A stretch of 27,279 bases of DNA. Source: Chloroflexota bacterium. GTDB lineage: Bacteria; Chloroflexota; Dehalococcoidia; UBA3495. The notes beneath the pieces are model-generated. The model saw only the letters and a program-made list of their open reading frames with translations. It was not told the origin of the DNA and did not search any database. The position numbers were made by a program, and so were the translations under genes. The DNA is taken from the NCBI GenBank assembly GCA_022563275.1, contig JADFNR010000036.1:1-27279 (forward strand). Direction: 5' to 3'. Shown piece by piece: positions 13,726 to 24,134 of the stretch; the stretch's first letter is position 1; each line of letters begins with the position of its first letter.

Positions 13726-15285
13726 ATGTTCGACCTTCTGCTCAGAAACGGCCGAATCGTAGACGGCACCGGCCAGACCTGGTTCCGGGCCAGCCTGGGG
13801 GTCACCGGGGACACCGTCACGGTGATCAAGGGAGACACCTCCCAGGTCCAGGCCGGGCGAATCATCGATGTTGAAGGCTCGGTGGTCTGTCCCGGGTTCA
13901 TCGACATGCACTCCCACTCGGAGCTCAAACTTATGACCGAGCCCGAGCACCAAGCCAAGGTGAGGCAGGGCGTGACCACCGAGGCCATCGGCATGGACGG
14001 GCTGTCCTACGCACCCATCTCCCCACCCAAACTGGAGCAACTGCTCATATTTCTGGCCGCAATCAACGGGACGCCGCCACCGGACGCGCGCTGGAGTTCG
14101 GTCAAGGAGTTCCTGGACCTTCTGGACGGACGCGCCGCCTGCAACGTGGCATTCATGGTGCCCCACGCCGCCATCCGTATCGAGGCCATGGGCTGGGAGG
14201 ACCGGGCGCCCACACCGCCGGAACTGGCCCGCATGCAAGAATTGGCCCGCCAGGGGATGGAGGACGGGGCCTTCGGGTTCGCCACCGGTCTGACCTATCC
14301 CCCAGGCGCCTACAGCGAAACCGGCGAGTTGGTGGCGATCTGCGAAGCGATATCGGACCTGGGCGGGTTCTACATGACCCACGCCCGCTATACCAAGGGC
14401 GACCAATTGCTGGACCCGTTCCGCGAGGCTATCGAGATCGGCCAACGTAGCGGCGTGCCGGTACACATTTCCCATTTTCACAGCCCGGTGGACGGCATGG
14501 GCCAGCGGATGATAGACCTCGTTGACGAGGGGCGGAACGCCGGGGTTGACGTGACCTTCGACCAATATCCCTACGCCGCCGCCAGCACGGTCCTTCATTC
14601 CCTGCTCCCCTACTGGGTGCATGCCGGAGGGCCGGCGGTTTTGTTGGAGCGGATCAAAGACCCGGCGGTCCGTGAACAGATTGCCGATTCGGTGAAACCC
14701 ATGTGGGGCTCGACCCTGGATGACTACGTCTACAGCCACATCGGCTCTGGTAAGAACAAGGAATGGGAGGGCCGGTCAATGACTGACCTGGCCGATTTCC
14801 AGAGCAAGAAGATGGTGGACAGCATCTGCGACTTACTGATCGAGGAGAACCTGGAAGTGGCCTTCGTGGCCCGGACCGGAAACCCGGAAAACATCCGGAC
14901 CATCGTCCGCCATCCGGCCCACATGGTCGGCTCAGACGGGGTTTTGACCGGTGAGATGCCCAACCCCCGGACCTTCGGCACCTTTCCTTATGTATTGGGC
15001 CAGTTCTCCCGGGAGGAGGGGTTATTCCGGATGGAGGAGGCGGTCCGCAAGATGACCGCGTTGCCGGCCCAGCGGTTGGGGCTCCAGGACCGGGGCATCC
15101 TGCGCGACGGCATGAAGGCCGACGTAGTCGTCTTCAATCCGGACACCGTTGCGGCCAAGGCCACCTTTGAAGACCCGAAACAATACCCGGTGGGCATCGA
15201 CTACGTCATTGTTAATGGCAAGTTGGTCATCGATAATGGTACCCATACCGGAGCGCTGCCCGGCCGGGCGCTGAAATCGCAGTGA
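13726..15285 (+). CDS. amidohydrolase, N-acyl-D-amino-acid deacylase (D-aminoacylase)-like
   Basis: A 519-residue amidohydrolase-superfamily protein. The N-terminal beta-sandwich part LLLRNGRIVDGTG is followed by PGFIDMHSHSEL, with HxH metal ligands at 62 and 64, then VPVHISHFH, GSDGVLTGEMPNPRTFGTFP and the C-terminal ILRDGMKADVVVFNPDTV. Family knowledge: D-aminoacylases release free D-amino acids from N-acyl forms. The cysteine that bridges metals in that family (GNCG) aligns with GMDG here, Asp91 in the Cys position, so the substrate may differ and hydantoinase or carbamoylase-like roles are alternatives. ATG 13726 has GGGGAG upstream; the longer open frame overlaps the VOC gene and is rejected. 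Confidence 0.88.
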   Translation: MFDLLLRNGRIVDGTGQTWFRASLGVTGDTVTVIKGDTSQVQAGRIIDVEGSVVCPGFIDMHSHSELKLMTEPEHQAKVRQGVTTEAIGMDGLSYAPISPPKLEQLLIFLAAINGTPPPDARWSSVKEFLDLLDGRAACNVAFMVPHAAIRIEAMGWEDRAPTPPELARMQELARQGMEDGAFGFATGLTYPPGAYSETGELVAICEAISDLGGFYMTHARYTKGDQLLDPFREAIEIGQRSGVPVHISHFHSPVDGMGQRMIDLVDEGRNAGVDVTFDQYPYAAASTVLHSLLPYWVHAGGPAVLLERIKDPAVREQIADSVKPMWGSTLDDYVYSHIGSGKNKEWEGRSMTDLADFQSKKMVDSICDLLIEENLEVAFVARTGNPENIRTIVRHPAHMVGSDGVLTGEMPNPRTFGTFPYVLGQFSREEGLFRMEEAVRKMTALPAQRLGLQDRGILRDGMKADVVVFNPDTVAAKATFEDPKQYPVGIDYVIVNGKLVIDNGTHTGALPGRALKSQ

Positions 15286-15303
15286 AGCTGTCAGCTAACA
15301 GCC
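15286..15303. repeat. AGCTGTCAGC-type repeat after the amidohydrolase stop
   Basis: AGCTGTCAGCTAACAGCC begins on the base after the TGA stop. It belongs to the same family as 15391-15424 at the other end of this 150-bp intergenic region. Confidence 0.7.
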
Positions 15304-15390
15304 GCCGGCTCTTGGCTAATGAAAAGCCCAGGCTTGTTGCCCCATCGCCCCATGAGGCATAATCCATAATCGATTCTAGTTCCCGAAAAT

Positions 15391-15424
15391 AGCTGACTGC
15401 TGACCGCTGAAGGCTGACAGCTAG
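15391..15424. repeat. AGCTGAC-type repeat next to the acyl-CoA dehydrogenase start
   Basis: Units AGCTGACTGC, TGACCGCTGA and GGCTGACAGCTAG end 11 bases before ATG 15436, directly beside the AGAGGA ribosome binding site. The layout matches 3806-3860 upstream of the EVE gene. Confidence 0.8.
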
Positions 15425-15435
15425 AGGACACACCG

Positions 15436-16668
15436 ATGGACTTCGAACCCCGCTATACCCCAGAGCAAGAAGAATTCCGCCAGGAGGTCAAGGCCTGGAT
15501 GAAGGACAACGTCCCCAGCGGCATCGTCCATCCGGCCGACCCCATAGACTTGACCGAGGAACAGTACCAGATGCGGCGTGATTTTGGCCGCAGGCTTGGC
15601 GCCAAAGGCTGGCTCTGGGCCACCGCTTCGACCGAATACGGCGGTGGCGGCCTGGATGTGGACCACGCGATCGTATTGGAGGAGGAGGCCGAAGCCGCCG
15701 GCCTGACCATTCCTCCTTATTATGACTCCGGCGGAAGACTTGGCGGGGCGTCCATCGTGGTCTGGGGAACCGACGAGCAGAAAAAGTTCTTCTTGCCTCC
15801 CATATTCACCGGAGAGGTCCGCACCTGGCAGTTGCTATCCGAGCCGGAGGCCGGTTCCGACTTGGCCAACGTCAAGAGCACGGCGGTCAAGGACGGGGAC
15901 GATTACATCATCAACGGCCAGAAGGTCTTCGTGGGCAGCTCGCTGGGCTGCGACTACATGTGGACCCTGACCGTGACCGACACCGAGGCCAAGCGTCACG
16001 AAAACCTGGGTTGGTTCATGATCCCTTCGGACCTGCCCGGGATCACGGTCCAGCCCATGGACCTGCTGATCTCCGGCGGCGAGTCTGGCGCGGGGTCGGG
16101 CGTCAAAAACACCGTGTTCTTCGATAACGTCCGGGTGCCGGCTTTCAACCTCATCGGCGGGCATAATGAGGGTTGGAAGGTTGCCACCACCCATCTGGAA
16201 TTGGAGCACGGCACCGGAGGGAGGATCACCCGGAACGTAGTGGTGGACCGGCTCTTCGATTACTGCCGCACCAACAACCGCCGGGGCGAGCCCATCACCA
16301 AAGACCCGGACGCCCGCGAAAAGCTGATCGACGTCTACATCGAACAGGAGATCGTGCGCCTGTTGCAGCTCCGGAATTATTGGATGCGCCACAGCGGCGT
16401 AACCACCACCTACGAGGGCCCTCAGGCATCGTACCTGCGCAAAACCCTGGGGCTGAAGATGTCCCGGCACATCTTGGACATCCTGGGACCGGCCGCTCTG
16501 ACCTTCGACCCCGAACTTGGGGCGTCCGAAGGCCACATGGAAGCCCACAGCCGGGCCGGCATCATCGCCATCCATCCCGGCGGCACCACCGACATCCAGA
16601 AGGTGATCATGGCCCGCCGCATCGGCATCGGCCGCGAAGTAAGAGAGAAGGCCGGCGCATTAGCCTAA
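15436..16668 (+). CDS. acyl-CoA dehydrogenase, probable catalytic partner of a heteromeric pair
   Basis: A 410-residue flavoprotein: N-terminal RYTPEQEEFRQEVKAW, FAD/substrate-binding LLSEPEAGSDLANVKSTAVKDGDDYIINGQKVF (central beta domain, about 134-166 in two overlapping segments), and C-terminal IHPGGTTDIQKVIMARR. The medium-chain acyl-CoA dehydrogenase base sits in a YEGT motif; here Gly382 stands in its place. A Glu in LELEHGTGG (about residue 256) matches the alternative position used by some FadE-type enzymes, an inference. The neighbour at 16732 encodes a second, smaller dehydrogenase, the arrangement of alpha2beta2 steroid/side-chain acyl-CoA dehydrogenases in actinobacteria. The substrate is unknown. 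Confidence 0.9.
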   Translation: MDFEPRYTPEQEEFRQEVKAWMKDNVPSGIVHPADPIDLTEEQYQMRRDFGRRLGAKGWLWATASTEYGGGGLDVDHAIVLEEEAEAAGLTIPPYYDSGGRLGGASIVVWGTDEQKKFFLPPIFTGEVRTWQLLSEPEAGSDLANVKSTAVKDGDDYIINGQKVFVGSSLGCDYMWTLTVTDTEAKRHENLGWFMIPSDLPGITVQPMDLLISGGESGAGSGVKNTVFFDNVRVPAFNLIGGHNEGWKVATTHLELEHGTGGRITRNVVVDRLFDYCRTNNRRGEPITKDPDAREKLIDVYIEQEIVRLLQLRNYWMRHSGVTTTYEGPQASYLRKTLGLKMSRHILDILGPAALTFDPELGASEGHMEAHSRAGIIAIHPGGTTDIQKVIMARRIGIGREVREKAGALA

Positions 16669-16687
16669 CCCCGCACCGGACTAAGAA

Positions 16688-16714
16688 AAGCTGATAGCTG
16701 TAAGCTGACAGCTA
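16688..16714. repeat. AGCTGATAGCTG-type repeat between the two acyl-CoA dehydrogenase genes
   Basis: AGCTGATAGCTG and AGCTGACAGCT units end about 17 bases before ATG 16732, immediately before the CAGAGGAAA ribosome binding site. Confidence 0.8.
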
Positions 16715-16731
16715 TTTCCCAGAGGAAAATC

Positions 16732-17853
16732 ATGGACCTGTCCCTAACCCCCGAACAAGAGATGCTGAAAACCGCGGTGCGCCGCTTCGTGCAGCAGGAG
16801 TACCCCAAAGAGACCCTGTTGCAGATCGCCTCGCCCACCGAGCCCACGCCTGATGCGCCGTGGCAGCAGCTAACCCAGACCGGTTGGCTGGGCATCTTGA
16901 TCCCCACCGAGTATGGCGGCGAGGGCGGGTCATTCACCGACGCGGGAGTGCTCTTCGAGGAGCTGGGCCGCGGCCCGGTTCCCGGCCCTCACATCAGCTC
17001 CGCGGTATTGGCGGCGCTGACCCTGCTGGAAGGCGGGACCGAAGAGCAAAAAAAGGACTGGCTGCCCCGCATGGCTACCGGCGAAGTCAGGATGGTGGCC
17101 GCCATCACCGAGGCCGACTACGGCTGGCTGGAGAGTGACGTCCGTCTGACGGCCAAGCGGAACGGCGACGGATACAGGCTCAACGGCAAGAAAGCCTACG
17201 TGTACGACGGCGAATCGGCCACTCACCTGCTCTGCGCCGCCCGGTCGGAAGAGAGCAACGATGTCGGGCTGGTCATCGTCCCGGCCGGCAGCCCAGGGAT
17301 CGGCACCCGCCACCTGCCGGGGTTCGCCTGGAACCTGTCGGAGATCGCCTTCGAGGATGTACCGGCGGACTCGGCCCAGGTTTTGGGCGGGGCATTCGCT
17401 GGGGGCTGGGAAGCCCTCGAACGCGCGGAGGCGAAGACCATTCCCGTACTGTGCGCCTTCCAGGTGGGAGGAAGCCAGGCCATCTACGAGTTGTCGGTGG
17501 ACTACAGCCGTACCCGCCACCAGTTCGGCACGCCCATCGGCCGGTTCCAGCGGGTGCAGGACCAGGTTATCAACCTGTTGAACGCCCTGGACGCCGCACG
17601 CTGGACCGCCTACGAGGCGCTATGGAAGTTGGACATCGGCCGGGATGCGGCCGAGAGCGTACACCTGGCCAAGGTGGTGGGCAGCGAGGGCTACTACGAA
17701 GCCTGCAACTACGCCCATGAGGTCCATGCCGGGGTTGGGAGCATGACTGAGTACGGACTGACCCTGCACACCACCGCGTCCCGCACCCTCTACCACTACC
17801 TGGGCGACCCCAAGTTCCACCGCCGCCGCCTGGCCGACGCCCTAGGGCTTTAA
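16732..17853 (+). CDS. acyl-CoA dehydrogenase, smaller subunit of the pair
   Basis: A 373-residue protein with the same fold as its upstream neighbour but a more divergent sequence. LSLTPEQEMLKTAVRRFV opens the N-terminal helical domain, GILIPTEYGGEGG is at about 52-64, RHQFGTPIGRFQRVQDQV at about 262-279 is the acyl-CoA dehydrogenase signature 2, and HEVHAGVGSMTEYGLTLHT (about 330-348) is the C-terminal element. The FAD-binding loop is weak (ITEADYGWLESDVR) compared with the larger subunit, consistent with an asymmetric heteromer sharing FAD sites. It follows 63 bp after the first gene on the same strand, so I infer co-transcription. Confidence 0.9.
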   Translation: MDLSLTPEQEMLKTAVRRFVQQEYPKETLLQIASPTEPTPDAPWQQLTQTGWLGILIPTEYGGEGGSFTDAGVLFEELGRGPVPGPHISSAVLAALTLLEGGTEEQKKDWLPRMATGEVRMVAAITEADYGWLESDVRLTAKRNGDGYRLNGKKAYVYDGESATHLLCAARSEESNDVGLVIVPAGSPGIGTRHLPGFAWNLSEIAFEDVPADSAQVLGGAFAGGWEALERAEAKTIPVLCAFQVGGSQAIYELSVDYSRTRHQFGTPIGRFQRVQDQVINLLNALDAARWTAYEALWKLDIGRDAAESVHLAKVVGSEGYYEACNYAHEVHAGVGSMTEYGLTLHTTASRTLYHYLGDPKFHRRRLADALGL

Positions 17854-18131
17854 TGGAGGAGATACGCTTTTCTTTTCTCTCCTGCCGATTCCCGTCGGTT
17901 CGTTGTGGGCCCACTGATCCGTTTACGGTAGGCCCGCTGATCCGCTCATGGTGAGCTCCGGCCATTGGTCGAGAGTCTCCCCGATATATCGGGGGACTTG
18001 TCGAACCACCGCTGAAGTCAAGTCTTCCTCCACTAGGAACATGACTTATGCGCATCCTTCGACAGGCTCAGGACGAGCGGTTATTGTCCTTGCTCAAAAA
18101 TTTGCGGTCCGGTCGCGGTGAGCCCTTCCAT
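17854..18131. repeat. repeat-rich non-coding region upstream of the RecQ 3' end, including 17892-18008 cluster
   Basis: No gene is seen. Between 17892 and 17957 three degenerate half-units of the hairpin repeat occur in tandem (GGTTCGTTGTGGGC, CCGTTTACGGTAGGC, CCGCTCATGGTGAGC). A near-complete copy follows to about 18010 with an internal CCCCGATATATCGGGG hairpin and the end GTCGAACCACC. Another short copy lies at 18056-18080 (CCTTCGACAGG...), preceded by TGACTTATGCGC at 18042-18053, a 12-mer also found at 20527-20538. Confidence 0.7.
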
Positions 18132-18194
18132 CCGTTCGTGGTGAGCTCCGACCGAGGTCGAGAGTCTCGATGGAATCGGACCCGTCGAACCACC
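18132..18194. repeat. 63-bp inverted repeat, left copy, abutting the RecQ stop
   Basis: The reverse complement of 20542-20604 matches this segment at 59 of 63 positions by hand alignment. Ends are CCGTTCGTGGTGAGC and GTCGAACCACC, so GTGGT and ACCAC can pair, with an inner TCCGA/TCGGA stem. Its last base is next to the RecQ stop codon (18195-18197). Confidence 0.9.
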
Positions 18195-20369
<2,175 letters not shown>

Positions 20370-20497
20370 GGCCCCATCCTAGCCAGGAGCATCCCAGGCT
20401 TCAAGGCTATCGTGTCAGTGTTTTGGCCGGTTGTTGGCGTTGATCCAGAGTTTGCATTAACAAAAAATGTACCCAGCGAAGTAGGCGGCGTAGAAAT

Positions 20498-20523
20498 CCG
20501 CTCGTCCTGAGCTTGTCGAAGGA
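20498..20523. repeat. dispersed palindromic hairpin repeat, short form
   Basis: CCGCTCGTCCTGAGC...GTCGAAGGA. GTCCT and AGGAC (extending to 20524) pair around a short loop. It is the inverted counterpart of 18056-18080. Confidence 0.8.
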
Positions 20524-20541
20524 CCCTGACTTATGCGCGTT

Positions 20542-20604
20542 GGTGGTTCGACAGGTCCGATTCCATCGTGACTCTCGACTGCGGTCGGAGCTCACCACGA
20601 ACGG
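20542..20604. repeat. 63-bp inverted repeat, right copy, upstream of RecQ
   Basis: Inverted partner of 18132-18194 (four mismatches), located 172 bp upstream of the RecQ start and 33 bp beyond the 3' end of the hydratase-fold gene. It is preceded by TGACTTATGCGC at 20527-20538. Confidence 0.9.
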
Positions 20605-20637
20605 GGTTGGTGAGCGGCGATCACCTCTCAGGAACCG

Positions 20638-21402
20638 CTACCGCCCCTTCCACACCGGGGCGCGCTTCTCGGCGAAGGCCAGGACGCCTTCTTTAGCGTC
20701 CTCGGTCGCCAACACCTCGTCGCGTTTTTTCTGGGCGAAGGCCACCCGCTCTTCCAGGCCCATCTCCGAGCCCTTGATGGCGGCTTCTTTGATGGCGGCG
20801 ATGGACAGGGGCGCGTTGGCGATTATCTTCCGGGCGATCTCCTCGGCCCTGGGCATGACCTCTTCCGGCTCGACCACGTAGTTGACCAGCATCAACTGCA
20901 ATGCTTTTTCGGCGTTGACGAAATCGCCGGTGAACAAGAACTCGAAGGCGATGTTCCTGGGCACCACCTGGGACAGGAGCGCCGGGCCGCTGACCGAGGA
21001 TATCCCCCGCTTGGCCTGGGGCCAGCCGAACTCGGCCTTGGAGGACGCGATACGGATGTCGCTGCCCAGGGCGATGCCGCAACCCTGGGCCAGGCAGATG
21101 CCGTTGATGGCGGCGATGATGGGCTTGAAGATGGTGGACTGCACCACGTACAGGTCGCCGGTGCTGTGTCCCTCATTGGCGCCGCCGGCGGCCATGGCGA
21201 TCAGGTCGTGCCCCGTTGAGAAGGCCCGCCCGGCCCCGGTGACGATGGCGCAGCGGACCTCAGGGTTGTTCTTCACGTCCTGGAAGGCGTCCCAGAGCAG
21301 CTGACGCATGGGCGGGTCGATGGCGTTCAGCTTCTCGGGCCGGTTCATGGTGATGTAGGCGATGCCCTCTTTGATCTCGTAAAGGACTTCTTTCTCTGGC
21401 AA
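20638..21402 (-). CDS. enoyl-CoA hydratase/isomerase (crotonase) family protein, non-canonical active site
   Basis: A 254-residue crotonase-fold protein: TMNRPEKLNAIDPPM (about 18-32), oxyanion-hole GAGRAFSTGHDL (56-67), AINGICLAQGCGIALGSDIRIAS (98-120), AEFGWPQAKRGISS and C-terminal AFAEKRAPVWKGR. Aligned by hand to rat enoyl-CoA hydratase, both catalytic glutamates are replaced (Gly109 and Gln129), so the reaction is uncertain. TTG start at 21402 has GGAGG seven bases upstream (21410-21414), stronger than any nearby ATG. It lies 111 bp downstream of the MFS gene, across a short repeat, and probably belongs to the same transcription unit as the transporter and CoA-transferases. Confidence 0.9.
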   Translation of the reverse strand: MPEKEVLYEIKEGIAYITMNRPEKLNAIDPPMRQLLWDAFQDVKNNPEVRCAIVTGAGRAFSTGHDLIAMAAGGANEGHSTGDLYVVQSTIFKPIIAAINGICLAQGCGIALGSDIRIASSKAEFGWPQAKRGISSVSGPALLSQVVPRNIAFEFLFTGDFVNAEKALQLMLVNYVVEPEEVMPRAEEIARKIIANAPLSIAAIKEAAIKGSEMGLEERVAFAQKKRDEVLATEDAKEGVLAFAEKRAPVWKGR

Positions 21403-21419
21403 TTCAGTGCCTCCAAAAT

Positions 21420-21463
21420 TAGCTGTCAGCCATCAGCCCCGATTCAATCGGGGCGATCAGCCT
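21420..21463. repeat. AGCTGTCAGC-type repeat with internal hairpin
   Basis: AGCTGTCAGCCATCAG is followed by a CCCCGAT-TCA-ATCGGGG hairpin (21437-21453) and GATCAGC. It lies between the MFS and hydratase-fold genes, six bases upstream of the latter's GGAGG ribosome binding site. The hairpin lacks a T-run and is more repeat-like than terminator-like. Confidence 0.7.
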
Positions 21464-21513
21464 TTGAAGTGGCCACTCTGGCCGCAGATATTGTATCGCC
21501 CTGGGCGAGTGTA

Positions 21514-22845
21514 TTAAAGCGTGGGTTTGTCCGCGGGAGATCCTTCCCTGGCGGCCAGGGGCGCGGGCCGCTTGGCGCTGCTGACGATCAGGGCGGCCAA
21601 CAGGTAGATGCCCAGGATCATCCACCATGACGACACGTAGCTTCCGGTGCTGTCGCGGAGGTAGCCCACCAGCGGCGCCCCGATGGCGTTGCTGATCAAC
21701 AAGACCGGCAGCACGATGCCCCGGATGCTGCCCAGGAAGGTCCGCCCGAAATAATCCGCGAATATATACGAATGCAGGATCATGCCCGCTCCCACCGACA
21801 GGCCGAAGAGGATGCCGGAGCCGAAGAGGAAAAACTCGTTGCGCCCCACCAAGGCCAGTCCCATCGCCACGGCCAGCCCCACGAAAGACCCGGCGCCGAT
21901 GATGCGGATGGGCACCCGGTCGGCCATCCACCCGGCGAATAGGGCCATGGTGGCCGCCCCGGCGGCGTCACCGGCGAAAGAGAAGGAAACGAGCTGGGCG
22001 TTGAAGCCATTCTCGATCCAGTAGGGTATCCGGTGGACGCTGGTCCCGCCCTGGGCCACTCCGGCCAGGGCGAAGGCAAGAAGCAACCGCCACATGGTGG
22101 CGGTCCGAAAGGCCTCCCGGACGGTCCAGGAGGTCTCTTCGGGCGCCGGTGAGGCGGCCGGTCCAATGGGCGCTCCCCGGCCTGGCGCGGGCGGCCCGCC
22201 GTCAAGCTCCAAGCCCATATCCTCGGGCTGCCGCCGCAGGAAGATGGCCGAGAGGGGGATGGATAGGGCCATGAACACCACGGCCATCACCACCCAGGTG
22301 GTCCGCCAGCCGATGTTGTCCAGCAGCAACTGGGTGATGGGCAGGAAGAAGACCCCTCCGGTGCCCAGACCGCTGGCGGCCAGGGCCAGGGCCATGCCTC
22401 TCTTGCGCTGGAACCACTTGGCCACGGGGACCGAAGTCATGATGTTTTGGGGCGCGGCCAGTCCGGTCATGCCCAGAACGCCAAATAATGCGATGACCTG
22501 CCAGGGCGAATCGACCCGGCTCATGACGAGCAGGGCCAGGCCGATCACGCCTGCGGAAACGGGAATCATAACCCGGGGGCCGTAGCGGTCTAAAAGACGC
22601 CCTACGACGTAGCTGGAGAGTCCGGCGGCCAGCCTGCGGGTGGTGACCGCCCAGCCGAACTGGCTACGGTTCATGCCCAGCGCGCCGCCCATGGGGAGCA
22701 CGAACAGACCGAAACTGAGGTTTCCGGTGGCCATGGTAGAGAAATTGACCAGCCACAGGACCGCTACAATCACCCACCCATAGAAAACGCCTTTGGGGCG
22801 CGGAGAAACTCCGTCAGTGCGCGAGGGAACGCTGGTGGGTCTCAA
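21514..22845 (-). CDS. major facilitator superfamily transporter, monocarboxylate/oxalate-formate antiporter-like
   Basis: A 443-residue membrane protein with about twelve hydrophobic segments, the first being GWVIVAVLWLVNFSTMATGN (about 23-42). RLLDRYGPRVMIPVSAG matches the MFS loop 2-3 motif, and a longer charged linker at about residues 210-240 (QPEDMGLELDGGPPAPGRGA) separates the two six-helix halves. Family knowledge: close relatives move monocarboxylates, oxalate or similar anions; the substrate here is not known. The frame-start TTG at 22845 is one base after the preceding CoA-transferase stop, with no good ribosome binding site, so the exact start is uncertain and translational coupling is likely. 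The gene context suggests uptake of an organic acid processed by the CoA-transferases. Confidence 0.9.
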   Translation of the reverse strand: MRPTSVPSRTDGVSPRPKGVFYGWVIVAVLWLVNFSTMATGNLSFGLFVLPMGGALGMNRSQFGWAVTTRRLAAGLSSYVVGRLLDRYGPRVMIPVSAGVIGLALLVMSRVDSPWQVIALFGVLGMTGLAAPQNIMTSVPVAKWFQRKRGMALALAASGLGTGGVFFLPITQLLLDNIGWRTTWVVMAVVFMALSIPLSAIFLRRQPEDMGLELDGGPPAPGRGAPIGPAASPAPEETSWTVREAFRTATMWRLLLAFALAGVAQGGTSVHRIPYWIENGFNAQLVSFSFAGDAAGAATMALFAGWMADRVPIRIIGAGSFVGLAVAMGLALVGRNEFFLFGSGILFGLSVGAGMILHSYIFADYFGRTFLGSIRGIVLPVLLISNAIGAPLVGYLRDSTGSYVSSWWMILGIYLLAALIVSSAKRPAPLAAREGSPADKPTL

Positions 22846-22846
22846 A

Positions 22847-24130
22847 CTAGATGATTCGGGAGCCGGTGGGCTTGGTCCCGATGATCCCCGTCTTTTCCAG
22901 TTGGCCGATCTCTTGCCCGGTCATTCCCAGCAACTCGCCGTAGACTTCTTCGTTGTGCTGCCCCAGGGTCGGGGACGGCCAACGGACCTGTCCGGGGGTG
23001 GCTGACATCTTCCAGGGTATCCCCGGATACTGCTTGGGACCTACCTGAGGGTGGTCCACGGTGACGAACGTCCCACGGTCTTTGTAGTGGGGGTCGGCCA
23101 ACAGGTCGGGGCCGCGCAAGACCGGCCCGGAGGGAACGCCGGCGTCTTGCAGTTTTTGGGTTACTTCATATGCCTCTTGGCCTATGGTCCATTCCGAGAT
23201 GATCCGGTCCAACTCGTCGTGGTTCTCGCGGCGTTGCCCGGCGGTGGCGAACCGTGGGTCGCTGGCCAGCCCGGCGGCGTCCATGGCCCGAGCGAGGCTT
23301 TGCCACTGTTTCTGGTTGGTGGCGGCGATGGTTACCCAGCGGTCGTCGCCGGCGCAGGGATAGCTGTTGGCCGGAGCGTACCACCTGGAGCGGTTGCCCT
23401 GGCGTTCCGGTTCCTGTCCGGTCATCTGGTAGGCCAGGACTTCGGGCCCCATCAGCGCGACCGCGGATTCCTGTTGCGAGACGTCGATGAACATGCCCTT
23501 GCCGGTCCGGCGCCGGTGGCGCAGAGCGGCCATCAGCACCCCGGCGGCGTGGGAGCCGGTGATGGGGTCGCCGTGGTTGATGCCCGACTTCATGGGCCCC
23601 TCGCCCCGGTACCCGGTCATGTGGGCCATGCCGGAGAGCTGTTCCTGGCCGATCCCGTAGCCCAGGTAGCCCTTCCAAGGGCCGGTGTTGCCGAAGGCCG
23701 GCATGGACACGTAGATCAGGTCGGGCCTGTGTTTTCGTAACTCCTCGTAGGTATAGCCCAGCCGTTCCAGACTTCCCTGCCGGAAGTTTTCGATGAGCAC
23801 GTCGCTGATGGACACCAGCCGCTCGAAGACCTTTCTGCCCTTGTCCTCGGTCAGTTCCAACGTGATGCCGTACTTGGACATGTGGAGACAGTTGAACCAG
23901 CCGTTCCGGTTCCAGGGCTCCTCTCCAGGTTCGCCGTCTGGATAGGCGGCGATGCCCCGGGCCGGGCTCACCGGGCCGCGGTGGGAGTCGTAGACGCTCA
24001 GCGACTCCATCTTGATGATCTCGGCGCCCATGTCGGCGAACAGCTTGGTGCAATACGGCCCCGCCCAGATCCTGGAGAGGTCCAGCACCCGGTAGTTCTT
24101 GAGGGGCATCTTTTCCGGCGGCTTCCGCAT
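22847..24130 (-). CDS. CaiB/BaiF family (class III) CoA-transferase
   Basis: A 427-residue enzyme that moves CoA between carboxylic acids. N-terminal MPLKNYRVLDLSRIWAGPYC (the ATG at 24109 is an alternative start), LIENFRQGSLERLGYTYEEL (about 112-131) and GINHGDPITGSHAAG (about 183-197), in which Asp188 matches the nucleophilic aspartate of formyl-CoA transferase. The C-terminal part ends with LGQHNEEVYGELLGM, the usual family tail. The protein looks full-length. It starts 4 bp after the stop of a second CoA-transferase and ends one base before the MFS gene start, so the three form a tight operon. Donor and acceptor acids are unknown. Confidence 0.93.
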   Translation of the reverse strand: MRKPPEKMPLKNYRVLDLSRIWAGPYCTKLFADMGAEIIKMESLSVYDSHRGPVSPARGIAAYPDGEPGEEPWNRNGWFNCLHMSKYGITLELTEDKGRKVFERLVSISDVLIENFRQGSLERLGYTYEELRKHRPDLIYVSMPAFGNTGPWKGYLGYGIGQEQLSGMAHMTGYRGEGPMKSGINHGDPITGSHAAGVLMAALRHRRRTGKGMFIDVSQQESAVALMGPEVLAYQMTGQEPERQGNRSRWYAPANSYPCAGDDRWVTIAATNQKQWQSLARAMDAAGLASDPRFATAGQRRENHDELDRIISEWTIGQEAYEVTQKLQDAGVPSGPVLRGPDLLADPHYKDRGTFVTVDHPQVGPKQYPGIPWKMSATPGQVRWPSPTLGQHNEEVYGELLGMTGQEIGQLEKTGIIGTKPTGSRII

Positions 24131-24134
24131 GCGG

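Noticed and set aside
17854..18194. CRISPR-like array from tandem half-repeats
   Set aside because: Units are degenerate, spacing is irregular (about 23-25 bp), there are no unique spacers and no cas genes nearby.
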